Shown: one piece after another, positions 1 to 8,504 of the stretch
How the letters are laid out: every line of letters starts with the position of its first letter
Position numbering within the stretch: the stretch's first letter is position 1
NCBI GenBank assembly: GCA_018816105.1
Contig: JAHIWE010000036.1
Location: forward strand, 1-64,000
Direction: 5' to 3'
Length of the DNA stretch: 64,000 nucleotides
From: a bacterium
Lineage (GTDB): Bacteria > Campylobacterota > Campylobacteria > Campylobacterales > Arcobacteraceae
The notes under the pieces: generated by a model
The model's input: the letters and a program-made list of their open reading frames with translations, nothing else
Told to the model about the DNA's origin: nothing
Database searches by the model: none
Program-made: the position numbers and the translations under genes

Positions 1-1
1 A

Positions 2-1060
2 GCCTCAAAATCTAAATCGTTAAAAGAAGCATATTGGTTATATTCAAATGAAACTTTCTTAGGAACAGATGTTCCTTGGAGTGCCTCAGTTGGAAGAAGA
101 CCTTCAACTGATGGATTACCTATAAATCTTAGAAATGACCAAAAAGAGAATTCTCCTTTATCTCATGTTGTTGATGTTGAGTTTGACGGTTTTTCATTTA
201 GATTTGATACTGAAGCAGCTACTGGATTTAGAGGTTCTTGGTTTAAGATTTGTGCAGGAAGAGGTTTAACAAATGCAAAACCAAGATTTGATATGTCAGG
301 GGCTGCATATGCTGCTGATGATACAAAAAATGTAGATGTAGACTTATTAGGAATCATCGCTGTTCCTTATGATGATGGGCAATACTCTATTCATACAAAT
401 TATGCAAAAGCTTGGAATTTAATTGGATTTGATCAAAACTCATTAAATTCTTATGGAGGAGCATATAGTAATTATTTAGCTGCACCAAGTGCAACAACTG
501 CTTATGATTTACAAATGGCAAATCCAGCATTTAAAGATGTTGGTGATATAGATTTTGCAACAATTTTATTCAAAACAGAAGGTATTGGAAATGGTATATC
601 TGATTATTTAGATAATACTGTATTTTTTGCTTCATTCGCTGCTAGTAAAACAAATCCTAATTCTTTAGGAATGTTAGGTTCAACTGATTCTGAAGTTGGA
701 ACTTCTGTTTGGTTAGGAATAAATGCTCCTTGTCCGTTAACTCCTGATGATGCAAAAATTGGATTAGAATGGAATAAAGGTAGTAAATACTGGAGATCTA
801 TGACTTATGGTGAAGATACATACGCAGGAAGTAAAATTGCAACTCGTGGTCAAGCATGGGAAGTTTATAGAACTCAGAAATTAACTGATGCTTTAAGTTT
901 TGGTCTTAGTTATGTATATATGAAATATGATTACACTGGTTCAAATTCATTTTTTGGAGCAGATGGTACACCTATGACAATGGCACAAGCTCAAGCAGCG
1001 GGACAAAATCCAGTTGAATCAGCACAAGATGTTAGAGCTTATATGAGATATAGATTCTAA
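2..1060 (+). CDS. DUF3373-type outer-membrane porin, 3' part only
   Basis: The reading frame is open from base 2, so the gene starts outside the window; the ATG at 293 is internal. The visible 352 residues contain SVGRRPSTDGLPINLR near residue 32, alternating aromatic/polar segments typical of beta strands, and a C-terminal ...AYMRYRF ending in Phe, the usual outer-membrane beta-barrel terminus. This resembles the DUF3373 proteins of Campylobacterota and Geobacter, which are assumed to be porins; that family assignment is from memory. Substrate is unknown. A hairpin terminator follows directly, so it is the last gene of its transcript. Confidence 0.75.
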   Translation, partial: ASKSKSLKEAYWLYSNETFLGTDVPWSASVGRRPSTDGLPINLRNDQKENSPLSHVVDVEFDGFSFRFDTEAATGFRGSWFKICAGRGLTNAKPRFDMSGAAYAADDTKNVDVDLLGIIAVPYDDGQYSIHTNYAKAWNLIGFDQNSLNSYGGAYSNYLAAPSATTAYDLQMANPAFKDVGDIDFATILFKTEGIGNGISDYLDNTVFFASFAASKTNPNSLGMLGSTDSEVGTSVWLGINAPCPLTPDDAKIGLEWNKGSKYWRSMTYGEDTYAGSKIATRGQAWEVYRTQKLTDALSFGLSYVYMKYDYTGSNSFFGADGTPMTMAQAQAAGQNPVESAQDVRAYMRYRF

Positions 1061-1067
1061 TACAAAA

Positions 1068-1091
1068 ATAAAAAGAGGTTTTCCTCTTTTT
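1068..1091 (+). terminator. Rho-independent terminator after the porin gene
   Basis: An inverted repeat ATAAAAAGAGG / CCTCTTTTTAT with a short loop lies 7 bases after the porin stop codon. The T-rich 3' arm acts as the U-tract; the A-rich 5' arm means it may also serve the convergent minus-strand gene that ends at 1100. Confidence 0.75.
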
Positions 1092-1099
1092 ATCTTCTT

Positions 1100-1630
1100 T
1101 TATCTAAACGAATATCTATCAAATTTATAAATTACTTTTTCAGCTAATTCAATCATTTTTATATTTAACTCTTTAAACTCTTTATTTTTCATCTCTACTA
1201 GTAATTTATCATATACATTTGCATATGGATAAAGAATAAAGTATATATACTCTTTTGAACGTGATTCTTTATTTAGTTCTTTAAACCAAACAGCAAGCAG
1301 TGAAAAATATAACATAGATGGATTAAAAGCTTCGTTTTGTTTTAGCTCTTTTGATATTTCATTATTAATAAAATTATATCCGTCTAAAATAGCTTTAATT
1401 CGATAATGTTTTCTATTTTCTAAATAATACTTATCTGGCAAAGTTATATTTAAAATTTGTTTTAACATATCATTCCCAATATTATTAAAATTTTCAATAA
1501 TATCTTTATCAACGCCATATTTTTCTATATCAACACCATCTTTGTACGATAGAATCAAGTCTTTGCAAAATAACAATAAGCTTTCTGTTTTTATTTTTGA
1601 TAAGTTTAAAATCATAGGTAATTGTAACAA
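1100..1630 (-). CDS. hypothetical protein, 171-176 aa
   Basis: I do not recognise this protein. It is predicted mostly helical, rich in Lys, Glu, Asn and Ile, without signal peptide, membrane segment or cysteine motif. Two starts are possible: TTG at 1630 or ATG at 1615, five codons later; neither has a good ribosome binding site, so the start is uncertain. It is convergent with the porin gene and divergent from thrS, so it is probably transcribed alone from the 1631-1725 gap. Confidence 0.55.
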   Translation of the reverse strand: MLQLPMILNLSKIKTESLLLFCKDLILSYKDGVDIEKYGVDKDIIENFNNIGNDMLKQILNITLPDKYYLENRKHYRIKAILDGYNFINNEISKELKQNEAFNPSMLYFSLLAVWFKELNKESRSKEYIYFILYPYANVYDKLLVEMKNKEFKELNIKMIELAEKVIYKFDRYSFR

Positions 1631-1725
1631 AATTTCTCTAAATTAACTTATATCTCATTAAGTTTAAGTCACTTTGAGGTAAAATAATCGTAATTTAATA
1701 AATAATTAAGAAAAAAAGGAATTTA

Positions 1726-3534
1726 TTGGAACCTATTGGTATATTAAAAGATGGTCAAGTCTATGACCTTCAAACTGCTCTGGCTTTAAATATCCAAGGA
1801 GAAGAGATTAAAGCTGATGATTCAAAAGAATCTTTAGATATTTTAAGACACTCTTGTGCTCACATGATGGCTCAAGCTATCAAAGAACTTTACCCTGAAG
1901 CAAAATTCTTCGTTGGACCTGTTGTAAAAGAAGGTTTTTACTATGATTTCAAAGTAGAAAGTAAAATCTCAGATGAAGATTTACCGACTATTGAAAAGAA
2001 AATGAAAGAAATCGCAGATAGAAAACTTCCTATTACTAGACATGAAACTACAAAAGAAGAGTTTTATGAAAAATTCAAAAATGATGAATTAAAACAAGCT
2101 GTTCTTAAAAATATCAAAGATGATACTTTAACTATATATAAACAAGGTGATTTTGAAGACTTATGTAGAGGTCCTCACTTACCAAATACTAGAATGATTA
2201 GATCTTTCAAATTAACAAGAGTAGCTGGTGCTTATCTTGGTGGTGATGAAAAAAATGAAATGATTACTAGAATATATGGTATTGCATTTTTTGATAAACA
2301 AGCTTTATTTGACTACTCTAAAATGATTGAAGAAGCAAAAAAAAGAGACCACAGAAAACTTGGGACTGAATTAGAACTATTTACGTTTAGCGATGATGTA
2401 GGTGCTGGTCTTCCAATGTGGCTACCAAATGGTGCAAGACTTAGATCTAAATTAGAGCATATCTTATATAAAGCACATAGAATGAGAGGTTATGAACCTG
2501 TTCGTGGTCCTGAGATATTAAAAGCAGAAATGTGGAAAATATCTGGTCACTATGCTAACTATAAAGAAAATATGTATTTTACTACTATTGATGAACAAGA
2601 ATATGGTATCAAACCTATGAACTGTGTTGGACATATTCAAATATTTAAAAACTCATTAGTATCATATAAAGACTTACCTAAAAAACTTTTTGAATATGGT
2701 GTTGTTCATAGACATGAAATGTCTGGAGCTATGCATGGATTATTTAGAGTAAGAGAGTTTACTCAAGATGATTCACATATTTTCTGTACACAAGATCAGA
2801 TAAAAGAAGTTATTTTTGAAGTTTTAGAGTTTGTTGATGCATTATTAAAAATGTTTGATTTCAAATATGAGATTGAAGTTTCTACAAAACCTGAAAAAGC
2901 TATTGGTGATGATATTTTCTGGGAAAAAACAACTGCTGGTATTATGGATGCTTTAAATGAGAAAAATATCTCTTATGGTATTGATGAAGGTGGAGGAGCA
3001 TTTTATGGTCCAAAAATCGACATTAAAATTCTTGATGCAATCGGTAGAAAATGGCAATGTGGAACAGTTCAAGTAGATATGAACTTACCTTCAAGATTTA
3101 ATGCTGAATTTATCAATGACAAGGGTGAAAAAGAGCAACCTGTAATGATTCATAGAGCGATTCTTGGTTCTTTTGAGAGATTTATTGGTATTTTAACTGA
3201 ACACTGTGCGGGTGAATTTCCATTTGCTATCGCACCTACTCAAGTAATTTTTGTTCCAATTGCTGATACTCATGTTGAGTATGCAAAACAGTTACAAAGA
3301 GAATTACAACAAAATGAAATGGATTCTAAAATCTTTGATATGAACGAAAGTTTAAACAAAAGAATTAGAATGGCGGAGAAACAAAGAGTTCCAATGATAG
3401 TTGTTATCGGTGATGAGGAAGTTGCTAATAAATCTGTGGCACTAAGAAACAGAAGAACAAGAGAACAATCAAATATGAGCAAAGATGAATTTATATCAAT
3501 GCTAAATGAAATAATTAAAGGAAGCGAAATTTGA
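1726..3534 (+). CDS. thrS: threonyl-tRNA synthetase
   Basis: Attaches threonine to tRNA-Thr in the cytoplasm. At 602 residues it lacks most of the N-terminal TGS domain of the roughly 640-residue E. coli enzyme, as in Campylobacter. The editing domain starts near residue 36 with HSCAH (42-46) and includes LCRGPH near 146. The class II core has MNCVGH near 298, whose Cys is a zinc ligand, then HRHE and [12 protein letters not shown]. An anticodon-binding domain ends the protein ([13 protein letters not shown] onward). The start is TTG, 6 bases after AAAAGGA; no ATG fits. It overlaps infC by 4 bases (TTGA), so the two genes are translationally coupled. Confidence 0.97.
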   Translation: MEPIGILKDGQVYDLQTALALNIQGEEIKADDSKESLDILRHSCAHMMAQAIKELYPEAKFFVGPVVKEGFYYDFKVESKISDEDLPTIEKKMKEIADRKLPITRHETTKEEFYEKFKNDELKQAVLKNIKDDTLTIYKQGDFEDLCRGPHLPNTRMIRSFKLTRVAGAYLGGDEKNEMITRIYGIAFFDKQALFDYSKMIEEAKKRDHRKLGTELELFTFSDDVGAGLPMWLPNGARLRSKLEHILYKAHRMRGYEPVRGPEILKAEMWKISGHYANYKENMYFTTIDEQEYGIKPMNCVGHIQIFKNSLVSYKDLPKKLFEYGVVHRHEMSGAMHGLFRVREFTQDDSHIFCTQDQIKEVIFEVLEFVDALLKMFDFKYEIEVSTKPEKAIGDDIFWEKTTAGIMDALNEKNISYGIDEGGGAFYGPKIDIKILDAIGRKWQCGTVQVDMNLPSRFNAEFINDKGEKEQPVMIHRAILGSFERFIGILTEHCAGEFPFAIAPTQVIFVPIADTHVEYAKQLQRELQQNEMDSKIFDMNESLNKRIRMAEKQRVPMIVVIGDEEVANKSVALRNRRTREQSNMSKDEFISMLNEIIKGSEI

Positions 3535-4058
3535 GTAAAGATAAAAGAAAAGACGATGTAATCATGAACGAAATGATTACAGCAAAAGAGGTTAGATGTA
3601 CAAGTGATGAGGGAACTAATTATGGTATTATTAGTACTGCAGAAGCACTTAAAATTGCTGATGAGTTAGGTCTTGACTTAGTATTAATTGCTCCAGATGG
3701 AAAGCCTCCAGTTGCTAAAATTATGGATTATGGTAAATTCAGATACCAACAAGAAAAAAAGAAAAAAGAAGCTAAAAAAAATCAGAAAGTTATTGTTGTA
3801 AAAGAAATTAAACTTTCTGTTAAAATTGCTGAAAATGACGTTAGCTATAAAGTTAAACATGCAAGAGAATTCTTAGAAGAAGGGAATCATGTTAAGTTTA
3901 GAGTTTTTCTAAAAGGTAGAGAAATGGCTAATCCTCAAGCTGGTGTTGATGTTTTAAACAAAGTTTGGCCAATGATTGAAGATTTAGCTGTAATGGACAA
4001 AGAACCAAAACTAGAAGGAAGATACGTAAATATGATGGCTCTTCCTAAAAAAGACTAG
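3531..4058 (+). CDS. infC: translation initiation factor IF-3
   Basis: IF-3 binds the 30S subunit, checks the start codon and prevents early 50S joining. The protein has 175 residues, the usual length, with the N-terminal domain ([12 protein letters not shown]... [22 protein letters not shown]), a Lys-rich linker ([15 protein letters not shown]) and the C-terminal domain ([17 protein letters not shown]... [10 protein letters not shown]). The TTG start overlaps the thrS stop. In E. coli infC uses AUU and IF-3 represses its own unusual start; a TTG here could allow a milder version of that control, which is inference. Confidence 0.97.
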   Translation: MSKDKRKDDVIMNEMITAKEVRCTSDEGTNYGIISTAEALKIADELGLDLVLIAPDGKPPVAKIMDYGKFRYQQEKKKKEAKKNQKVIVVKEIKLSVKIAENDVSYKVKHAREFLEEGNHVKFRVFLKGREMANPQAGVDVLNKVWPMIEDLAVMDKEPKLEGRYVNMMALPKKD

Positions 4059-4071
4059 GACTTATAAGCAT

Positions 4072-4095
4072 AAAGAAGAGAACTTTCTCTTCTTT
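4072..4095 (+). terminator. hairpin after infC, weak or partial terminator
   Basis: The inverted repeat AAAGAAGAGA / TCTCTTCTTT begins 13 bases after the infC stop. The sequence after it is ACTCCC rather than a T-tract, so read-through into rpmI is likely. Confidence 0.45.
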
Positions 4096-4151
4096 ACTCC
4101 CTAAAAACTATTTTTCAACTTTATTTAAAGTTAAGTTAATCAAAATTTAAG

Positions 4152-4157
4152 TATAAT
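4152..4157 (+). promoter_or_regulatory. candidate -10 box for rpmI-rplT
   Basis: A consensus TATAAT in the context TTTAAGTATAATCC lies 56 bases before the rpmI start. Campylobacterota sigma-70 promoters often lack a clear -35 box, and none is evident here. It would allow rpmI-rplT to be transcribed separately from thrS-infC. Confidence 0.5.
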
Positions 4158-4212
4158 CCAAAACTTTTTCATATAATTTATGAAAACGCAAATTTATAAG
4201 GAGGATTCTTCA

Positions 4213-4410
4213 ATGCCAAAAATGAAAAGTGTTAGTGGCGCTTTAAAAAGATTTAAAGTGAAGAAAAACGGGTCAATTAAAAGAGGATCAGCTTTTAGAA
4301 GCCATATCTTAACTAAAATGACGCAAAAAAGAAAAAGAAATCTAAGAGGTCCTAAAACAGTTCACAAAACTGATGCTGGTAGGATTCTTGCAGCATTGTG
4401 TAAAGCGTAA
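4213..4410 (+). CDS. rpmI: 50S ribosomal protein L35
   Basis: A small basic protein of the large subunit, 65 residues, starting [20 protein letters not shown], as in L35 of other bacteria, with the Arg/Lys-rich [16 protein letters not shown] segment. The ATG at 4213 is chosen because AAGGAGGA lies 7 bases upstream and L35 proteins begin MPKMK. An in-frame ATG at 4180 would add 11 residues foreign to the family and would place the ribosome site inside the gene. It lies between infC and rplT in the standard IF3-L35-L20 order. Confidence 0.96.
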   Translation: MPKMKSVSGALKRFKVKKNGSIKRGSAFRSHILTKMTQKRKRNLRGPKTVHKTDAGRILAALCKA

Positions 4411-4436
4411 TTACTTAAATTTAAGTAATTTTTTGT
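4409..4436 (+). terminator. palindrome plus T-run after rpmI
   Basis: A perfect 22-base palindrome (AATTACTTAAA and its complement) overlaps the rpmI stop codon and is followed by a run of T. It looks like an intrinsic terminator or attenuator in front of rplT; the stem is all weak A-T pairs apart from one G-C pair per arm, so termination may be partial. Confidence 0.5.
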
Positions 4437-4440
4437 CCCT

Positions 4441-4473
4441 CCATCAATGATGGAAAAGTTCAGCATTTGCTGA
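4441..4473 (+). promoter_or_regulatory. two small hairpins in the rplT leader
   Basis: Two consecutive hairpins, CCATC-AAT-GATGG (4441-4453) and TCAGCA-TT-TGCTGA (4460-4473), stand in the 103-base rpmI-rplT gap. Both have stable stems with tiny loops. L20 represses its own operon by binding leader RNA in other bacteria, so this could be such a site; nothing in the sequence proves it. Confidence 0.4.
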
Positions 4474-4513
4474 CACCTTATTACAAAAATAATGGTAAAG
4501 AAAGGAAATATAT

Positions 4514-4870
4514 ATGCCTAGAGTTAAAACTGGTGTTGTTAGAAGAAGAAGACATAAGAAAGTATTAAAAGCTGCTAGAGGTTTCTTCAGTGGTAGAAGA
4601 AAACACTTTAGAAAAGCTAAAGAACAATTAGAAAGATCTTTAGTTTATGCTTTCAGAGATAGAAGACAGAAAAAAAGAGACATAAGAAAATTATGGATCA
4701 TAAGAATCAATGCAGCTTGTAGATTAAATGATATTAACTACTCAAGATTCATGAACGGATTAAAATTATCTGCAATTGAATTAGATAGAAAAATCTTAGC
4801 TGATATGGCTATGAATGATTCTGCTGCATTTGCATCATTAGTAGTAACTGCTAAAGCTGCACTAAAATAA
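4514..4870 (+). CDS. rplT: 50S ribosomal protein L20
   Basis: L20 is an early assembly protein that binds 23S rRNA. The 118-residue sequence has the family start [19 protein letters not shown], the basic N-terminal extension ([19 protein letters not shown]), and the globular domain with [14 protein letters not shown] and SRFMNGLK. The start ATG follows AAAGGAAATATAT. A strong terminator follows, so it ends the translation-factor cluster. Confidence 0.97.
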   Translation: MPRVKTGVVRRRRHKKVLKAARGFFSGRRKHFRKAKEQLERSLVYAFRDRRQKKRDIRKLWIIRINAACRLNDINYSRFMNGLKLSAIELDRKILADMAMNDSAAFASLVVTAKAALK

Positions 4871-4885
4871 ATTTGCATAAACACT

Positions 4886-4923
4886 AAAAAAGGCTAGAAG
4901 CAAATGCTTCTAGCCTTTTTTTA
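4886..4923 (+). terminator. strong bidirectional terminator
   Basis: The stem AAAAAGGCTAGAAGCA / TGCTTCTAGCCTTTTT ends in a seven-T run. The A-run on the other side lets it also end the minus-strand rhodanese transcript that stops at 4940. Confidence 0.9.
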
Positions 4924-4939
4924 TGCCTTAGAATTGAAC

Positions 4940-6118
4940 TTAAGCTCCTAAAGGCTCATTAACTTCAATTTTACATTTCTCATCTTCACAAGTTATATTT
5001 GCATCAAAATATAAAATATCAGAAATATCAATATTATCTTTTTTCAATTTACTCCAAGCTTCGATAGATCTAGCACCAGCAGAACAATTAAATACTATCG
5101 TTTTTCCTTTTGGAAGTTTTTCAAATAGTTCTTTTGCAGTTAATTTATCAGCTTCAATATTTATTGAACCTTTGATATGACCTTTTTTAAAATCTTTTGC
5201 ACTTAAAACATTTACAATTTGAATATACTCAGGAACTTTATCTTCAAGAATTTGTGCTTTTAGCCATTCTCCATCAATACTTCCTTCATCTTCTCCTAAT
5301 TTAGCACCATTAGGTGTAAACTCTTTTTTCACTTTTACTTCAGATTTTACTTTTGCATTTGCATTGGCAGTTGTACCTAATCCAGCCTCTTTCCAAGCAG
5401 GAACTCCAGCTGCATAAACAGCAACATTTTTATAACCTATACTATATAATTTATTTGCAACAATATTTGATTTTTCACAAGTATATCCTGCACAAAATGT
5501 AACTATTTTTTCATTTTTATCAATAGGAAGTCTTCCAATTAATTTATCTAAATTAGTATCAGGAATAGATAAACTTCCAGGAATTGTTTCTTGAAAATAC
5601 TTAATCTGAGGTCTTGTATCTACAAGTAAAGCACTATTATTTTCTTGATATACTTTTACTACATTTGTACCAATTTCAAGATAACTTTTTTTAGCCCAAT
5701 CAGGTTCACCTGCTGAATAAACTTTTACATTTTTATGTCCATTTTTTTTCAATAGCTGAGCAACAATTGGACTTTTTTCACAATTATAACCTGCACAAAA
5801 AACAATTATTTCTTTATCTTTTGCTAAGTTTATTATTTGGTTATAATCATTTTCAAAGTTTGAATCTGTAATATTTAAACTAGAAGGAATTGTTCCTTTT
5901 TCATATTTTAAAGCAGGTCTAGCATCTATTAAAATTGCTTGTGCACCACCTCTAAATCCAATACCTACTTTCTTTTGTACGTAATCAAATTCTACTTGTT
6001 CTAAATTATGTTTTTTTATTAATTCAGCAATCTCAGGTGTGACATTATTTTCTTGAGCATAAGATTGACTTATTGTTAATAATGTAGCAAGTGCAAAACT
6101 ACTTAGTATTTTTTTCAT
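4940..6118 (-). CDS. exported protein with three rhodanese domains
   Basis: Rhodaneses move sulfane sulfur through a persulfide on an active-site Cys. This 392-residue protein has a Sec signal peptide (MKKILSSFALATLLTISQSYAQ) and three rhodanese repeats. Their putative active loops are CAGYNCEKS near residue 107, CAGYTCEKS near 209 and CSAGARS near 345. The first two loops each carry two Cys, unlike the usual single Cys loop. It lies 2 bases downstream of a small membrane protein and the flavoprotein gene, so it probably handles sulfur in the periplasm together with them. The exact substrate is not visible. Confidence 0.85.
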   Translation of the reverse strand: MKKILSSFALATLLTISQSYAQENNVTPEIAELIKKHNLEQVEFDYVQKKVGIGFRGGAQAILIDARPALKYEKGTIPSSLNITDSNFENDYNQIINLAKDKEIIVFCAGYNCEKSPIVAQLLKKNGHKNVKVYSAGEPDWAKKSYLEIGTNVVKVYQENNSALLVDTRPQIKYFQETIPGSLSIPDTNLDKLIGRLPIDKNEKIVTFCAGYTCEKSNIVANKLYSIGYKNVAVYAAGVPAWKEAGLGTTANANAKVKSEVKVKKEFTPNGAKLGEDEGSIDGEWLKAQILEDKVPEYIQIVNVLSAKDFKKGHIKGSINIEADKLTAKELFEKLPKGKTIVFNCSAGARSIEAWSKLKKDNIDISDILYFDANITCEDEKCKIEVNEPLGA

Positions 6119-6120
6119 GA

Positions 6121-6339
6121 TTATTTCCTTTTAAATAGTTTGTATATTCCTCTTGGTATCAAAAATATTACATACACAACAGTAGCAAAAACTAATGGAT
6201 GAAAGATTCCCAATCCGTAAGCTGCTGAATTGGGGAAATTTTGCAAGTGTTGAATTGGATATTCTAAAAACTCTTTGTAATGAAAACCAATAGTTAAAAC
6301 CAAGGTAATCACTAAAAAGATAATCAATTCCTTCTTCAA
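6121..6339 (-). CDS. small two-helix membrane protein, 72 aa
   Basis: I do not recognise a named family. The protein starts MKKELIIFLVITLVLTIGFHYKEF, a membrane helix, and has a second helix (HPLVFATVVYVIFLIPRG) before a basic tail YKLFKRK. It sits 9 bases after the flavoprotein stop and 2 bases before the rhodanese start, on the same strand, so all three are surely one transcript. It may anchor one of the exported partners; that is inference from position only. Confidence 0.65.
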   Translation of the reverse strand: MKKELIIFLVITLVLTIGFHYKEFLEYPIQHLQNFPNSAAYGLGIFHPLVFATVVYVIFLIPRGIYKLFKRK

Positions 6340-6348
6340 AATAATTTC

Positions 6349-7815
6349 CTAAGCTTTTCCACTTAACATACCATATTGAGTCATTGGTTTTAACAGATAA
6401 ACTTTTAATAACCACCAAAGATATCTCTCTTGTGTAGGATCTAGTGGGAATGAAGGTGTTGGTTTTGCTGTCCAGTCAAATTCAGCTAACATAACTTTCC
6501 CAATATCCGTGATTAATGGACAAACAGTATATCCAGCATATTTAGCTGTCGGTTCTTTCCCTTCCATTACAGAAACTAAGTTATCAACTAAAACTTTATA
6601 TTGTTTTCTAACACTTCCACCTGTTTTTCCCATAGGAACAGCAGCAATATCACCTAAAGAAAAAATGTTTTTATATTTTACATGTTGGAGTGTTTCTTTA
6701 TTTACAGGAACCCAACCTTTTGCTGAACCAATTGCAGATTTTCCAATCTCATCTGGAGCTTTTTGAGGAGGTGTAATATGTAAAAAATCAAAAGGCACTT
6801 CAACATTTAAATGTTTTGTAACCATTTCATATTCTTCTAAATCTTTATCATAAGCACCTTTTTCTTGCCAATGTTTATCAAATATTGCAGTTTTTTTAGC
6901 TATATCAACACCAACTAAATTATGGTTGAAATTCCACTTCATATCTCTTGCAATAAATTGTTTTTCAATTGCATCAGCGTACTCTTTAACACCAAAAAGT
7001 TTTCCACCATCTGGATAAAAAGTTAATTCAGCATTTTCTCTTGCTCCAGCTTCTACTAATCTTGCATTTGTAAGATACATTACTTTTTTTGGAGCTCCCC
7101 CACATTTAATTGCAGTTGCAGGATCTGTAAATATACCTTTTACTTTTTGTCCACTTTTAGCTTTTTGAATAAACTTTTGCATTTGATCCCACATCGCAAC
7201 TGCTGAATCTATATTGTAAACAGATGTTACTCCTGAATCACCAAAAGTTTTAAGTATCTTAGAAGCATCTCCTGCTGTGTAAGCATCTCCTATTTCTTCT
7301 AATCCTTTAATAGATCCATAATCTAAAGTAATTCCAGCAGCAACAACTAAAAAATCATAGGTAAGTGTTTCCCCTGATTCTAAAGCTACACTATTAGATT
7401 CAGGATTAAAATCAATCGCTTTATCTTTAATAATGGTAACACCCTTAGGAACATACTCACTAGTATTATAATCAATATCAGCTTTTGTATAAATACCTGA
7501 TGCGATTAGTGTAGTTCCTGGCTGATATGATACTGATTTTGGATTTGGCTCAATGATAGTTATATCAGGATTTGATAATGTATTTGCAAGTCTAGCTGCT
7601 GTTGAGATTCCAGCTAATCCACCACCAATAATAAGAATCTTACCTGTAGCTTCGCTTGCTTTTAATTCAGTATTAGCTTGAGATTCAGTTCCTCCCATTA
7701 AATAAGCAGCACTGCCAAGTCCTGCTAGTTTAAAGGCTTCCCTTCTTGAAAGTCCAGATTTTTTTATTTCTGAATCAACTAGTTCTAATGCTTTGTCTAA
7801 TTCATTTTTTGCCAT
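6349..7815 (-). CDS. Tat-exported FAD oxidoreductase, sulfide:quinone reductase-like
   Basis: Flavoprotein of the pyridine-nucleotide-disulfide family, 488 residues. It begins with a twin-arginine signal (SRREAFKLAGLGSAAYLMGG, residues about 22-41), then the FAD dinucleotide motif ILIIGGGLAGIS near 59. Two Cys that match the sulfide-oxidising pair of SQR/flavocytochrome c are visible in KCGGAPKK and in YTVCPLITD. A second FAD contact is FSLGDIAAVP. Known relatives oxidise sulfide and pass electrons to quinone or cytochrome c. The Tat signal and the exported rhodanese downstream imply a periplasmic location. It could be flavocytochrome-c sulfide dehydrogenase-like rather than true SQR; no cytochrome gene is adjacent. 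Confidence 0.82.
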   Translation of the reverse strand: MAKNELDKALELVDSEIKKSGLSRREAFKLAGLGSAAYLMGGTESQANTELKASEATGKILIIGGGLAGISTAARLANTLSNPDITIIEPNPKSVSYQPGTTLIASGIYTKADIDYNTSEYVPKGVTIIKDKAIDFNPESNSVALESGETLTYDFLVVAAGITLDYGSIKGLEEIGDAYTAGDASKILKTFGDSGVTSVYNIDSAVAMWDQMQKFIQKAKSGQKVKGIFTDPATAIKCGGAPKKVMYLTNARLVEAGARENAELTFYPDGGKLFGVKEYADAIEKQFIARDMKWNFNHNLVGVDIAKKTAIFDKHWQEKGAYDKDLEEYEMVTKHLNVEVPFDFLHITPPQKAPDEIGKSAIGSAKGWVPVNKETLQHVKYKNIFSLGDIAAVPMGKTGGSVRKQYKVLVDNLVSVMEGKEPTAKYAGYTVCPLITDIGKVMLAEFDWTAKPTPSFPLDPTQERYLWWLLKVYLLKPMTQYGMLSGKA

Positions 7816-7897
7816 TTTGCTTCCTTTATTTATTATAATAAGTATAGCTTAAGGATAGCAAAAAAGAGATAATAACACACTTATATTTTAAGAGTAT

Positions 7898-8503
7898 TCA
7901 ATTATCATAATTATAATTTTTTCTTATATATTCAAGCGCATTTAAATAGTCATTTTTATTATTAATATTTATAAATTCATCGTTATTTTGGAATTCTATA
8001 ACTTTAAATTTATTATTTTTTATTAAGTAGCCGATTTTATGTATGTCATTTTCTATCATATTTTTAATAGTTGAACTTATATTAGACGAAAATACTCCAC
8101 ATAAATTATGTATTTTTTCTGTTTGTGCTACACAAATATCAACATCTTTTGATTCATCAATTAATTTTGAAATTGATTCTATAGAAACAAGTGGGGTATC
8201 AACAGTTATTATAAATACCTTTTGATTTTTCAATTTATCAAAAATAGTATTAAGTGCTAGAATTGGAGAAAATATATCTTTATTTTCATCTAAAATAAGT
8301 TCATTAGCACTTATAAAATCAAATTTATCTGTTTTTGAAGAGAGGTAAATATTTTTAAAATAAGGTTTTAATCTATCAAATTGATATTGAGTTAAAGAGT
8401 TAGAAAAAGAAAAAGGAAGAAGAGACTTATCTTCTCCCATTCTTGAGCTTTTACCTCCACATAAAATCACACAAGTAATTTCAAAGAATGGAGGATTTAA
8501 CAT
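7898..8503 (-). CDS. mobA: molybdenum cofactor guanylyltransferase
   Basis: MobA transfers GMP to molybdopterin to make the MGD form of the cofactor used by nitrate, formate and DMSO reductases. The 201-residue protein carries the nucleotide-binding signature CGGKSSRMGEDK at residues 15-26 and a metal-binding Asp in VDTPLV. The N-terminus MLNPPFFE is slightly longer than usual. The start ATG is one base after the leuC stop, so it is translationally coupled as the last gene of glmM-lspA-leuC-mobA. Identity within the family (MobA against other NTP transferases) is well supported by the motif. Confidence 0.88.
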   Translation of the reverse strand: MLNPPFFEITCVILCGGKSSRMGEDKSLLPFSFSNSLTQYQFDRLKPYFKNIYLSSKTDKFDFISANELILDENKDIFSPILALNTIFDKLKNQKVFIITVDTPLVSIESISKLIDESKDVDICVAQTEKIHNLCGVFSSNISSTIKNMIENDIHKIGYLIKNNKFKVIEFQNNDEFININNKNDYLNALEYIRKNYNYDN

Positions 8504-8504
8504 A

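Noticed and set aside
4180-4212. Longer rpmI from ATG 4180
   Set aside because: It adds 11 residues not found in L35 and swallows the AAGGAGGA ribosome site.
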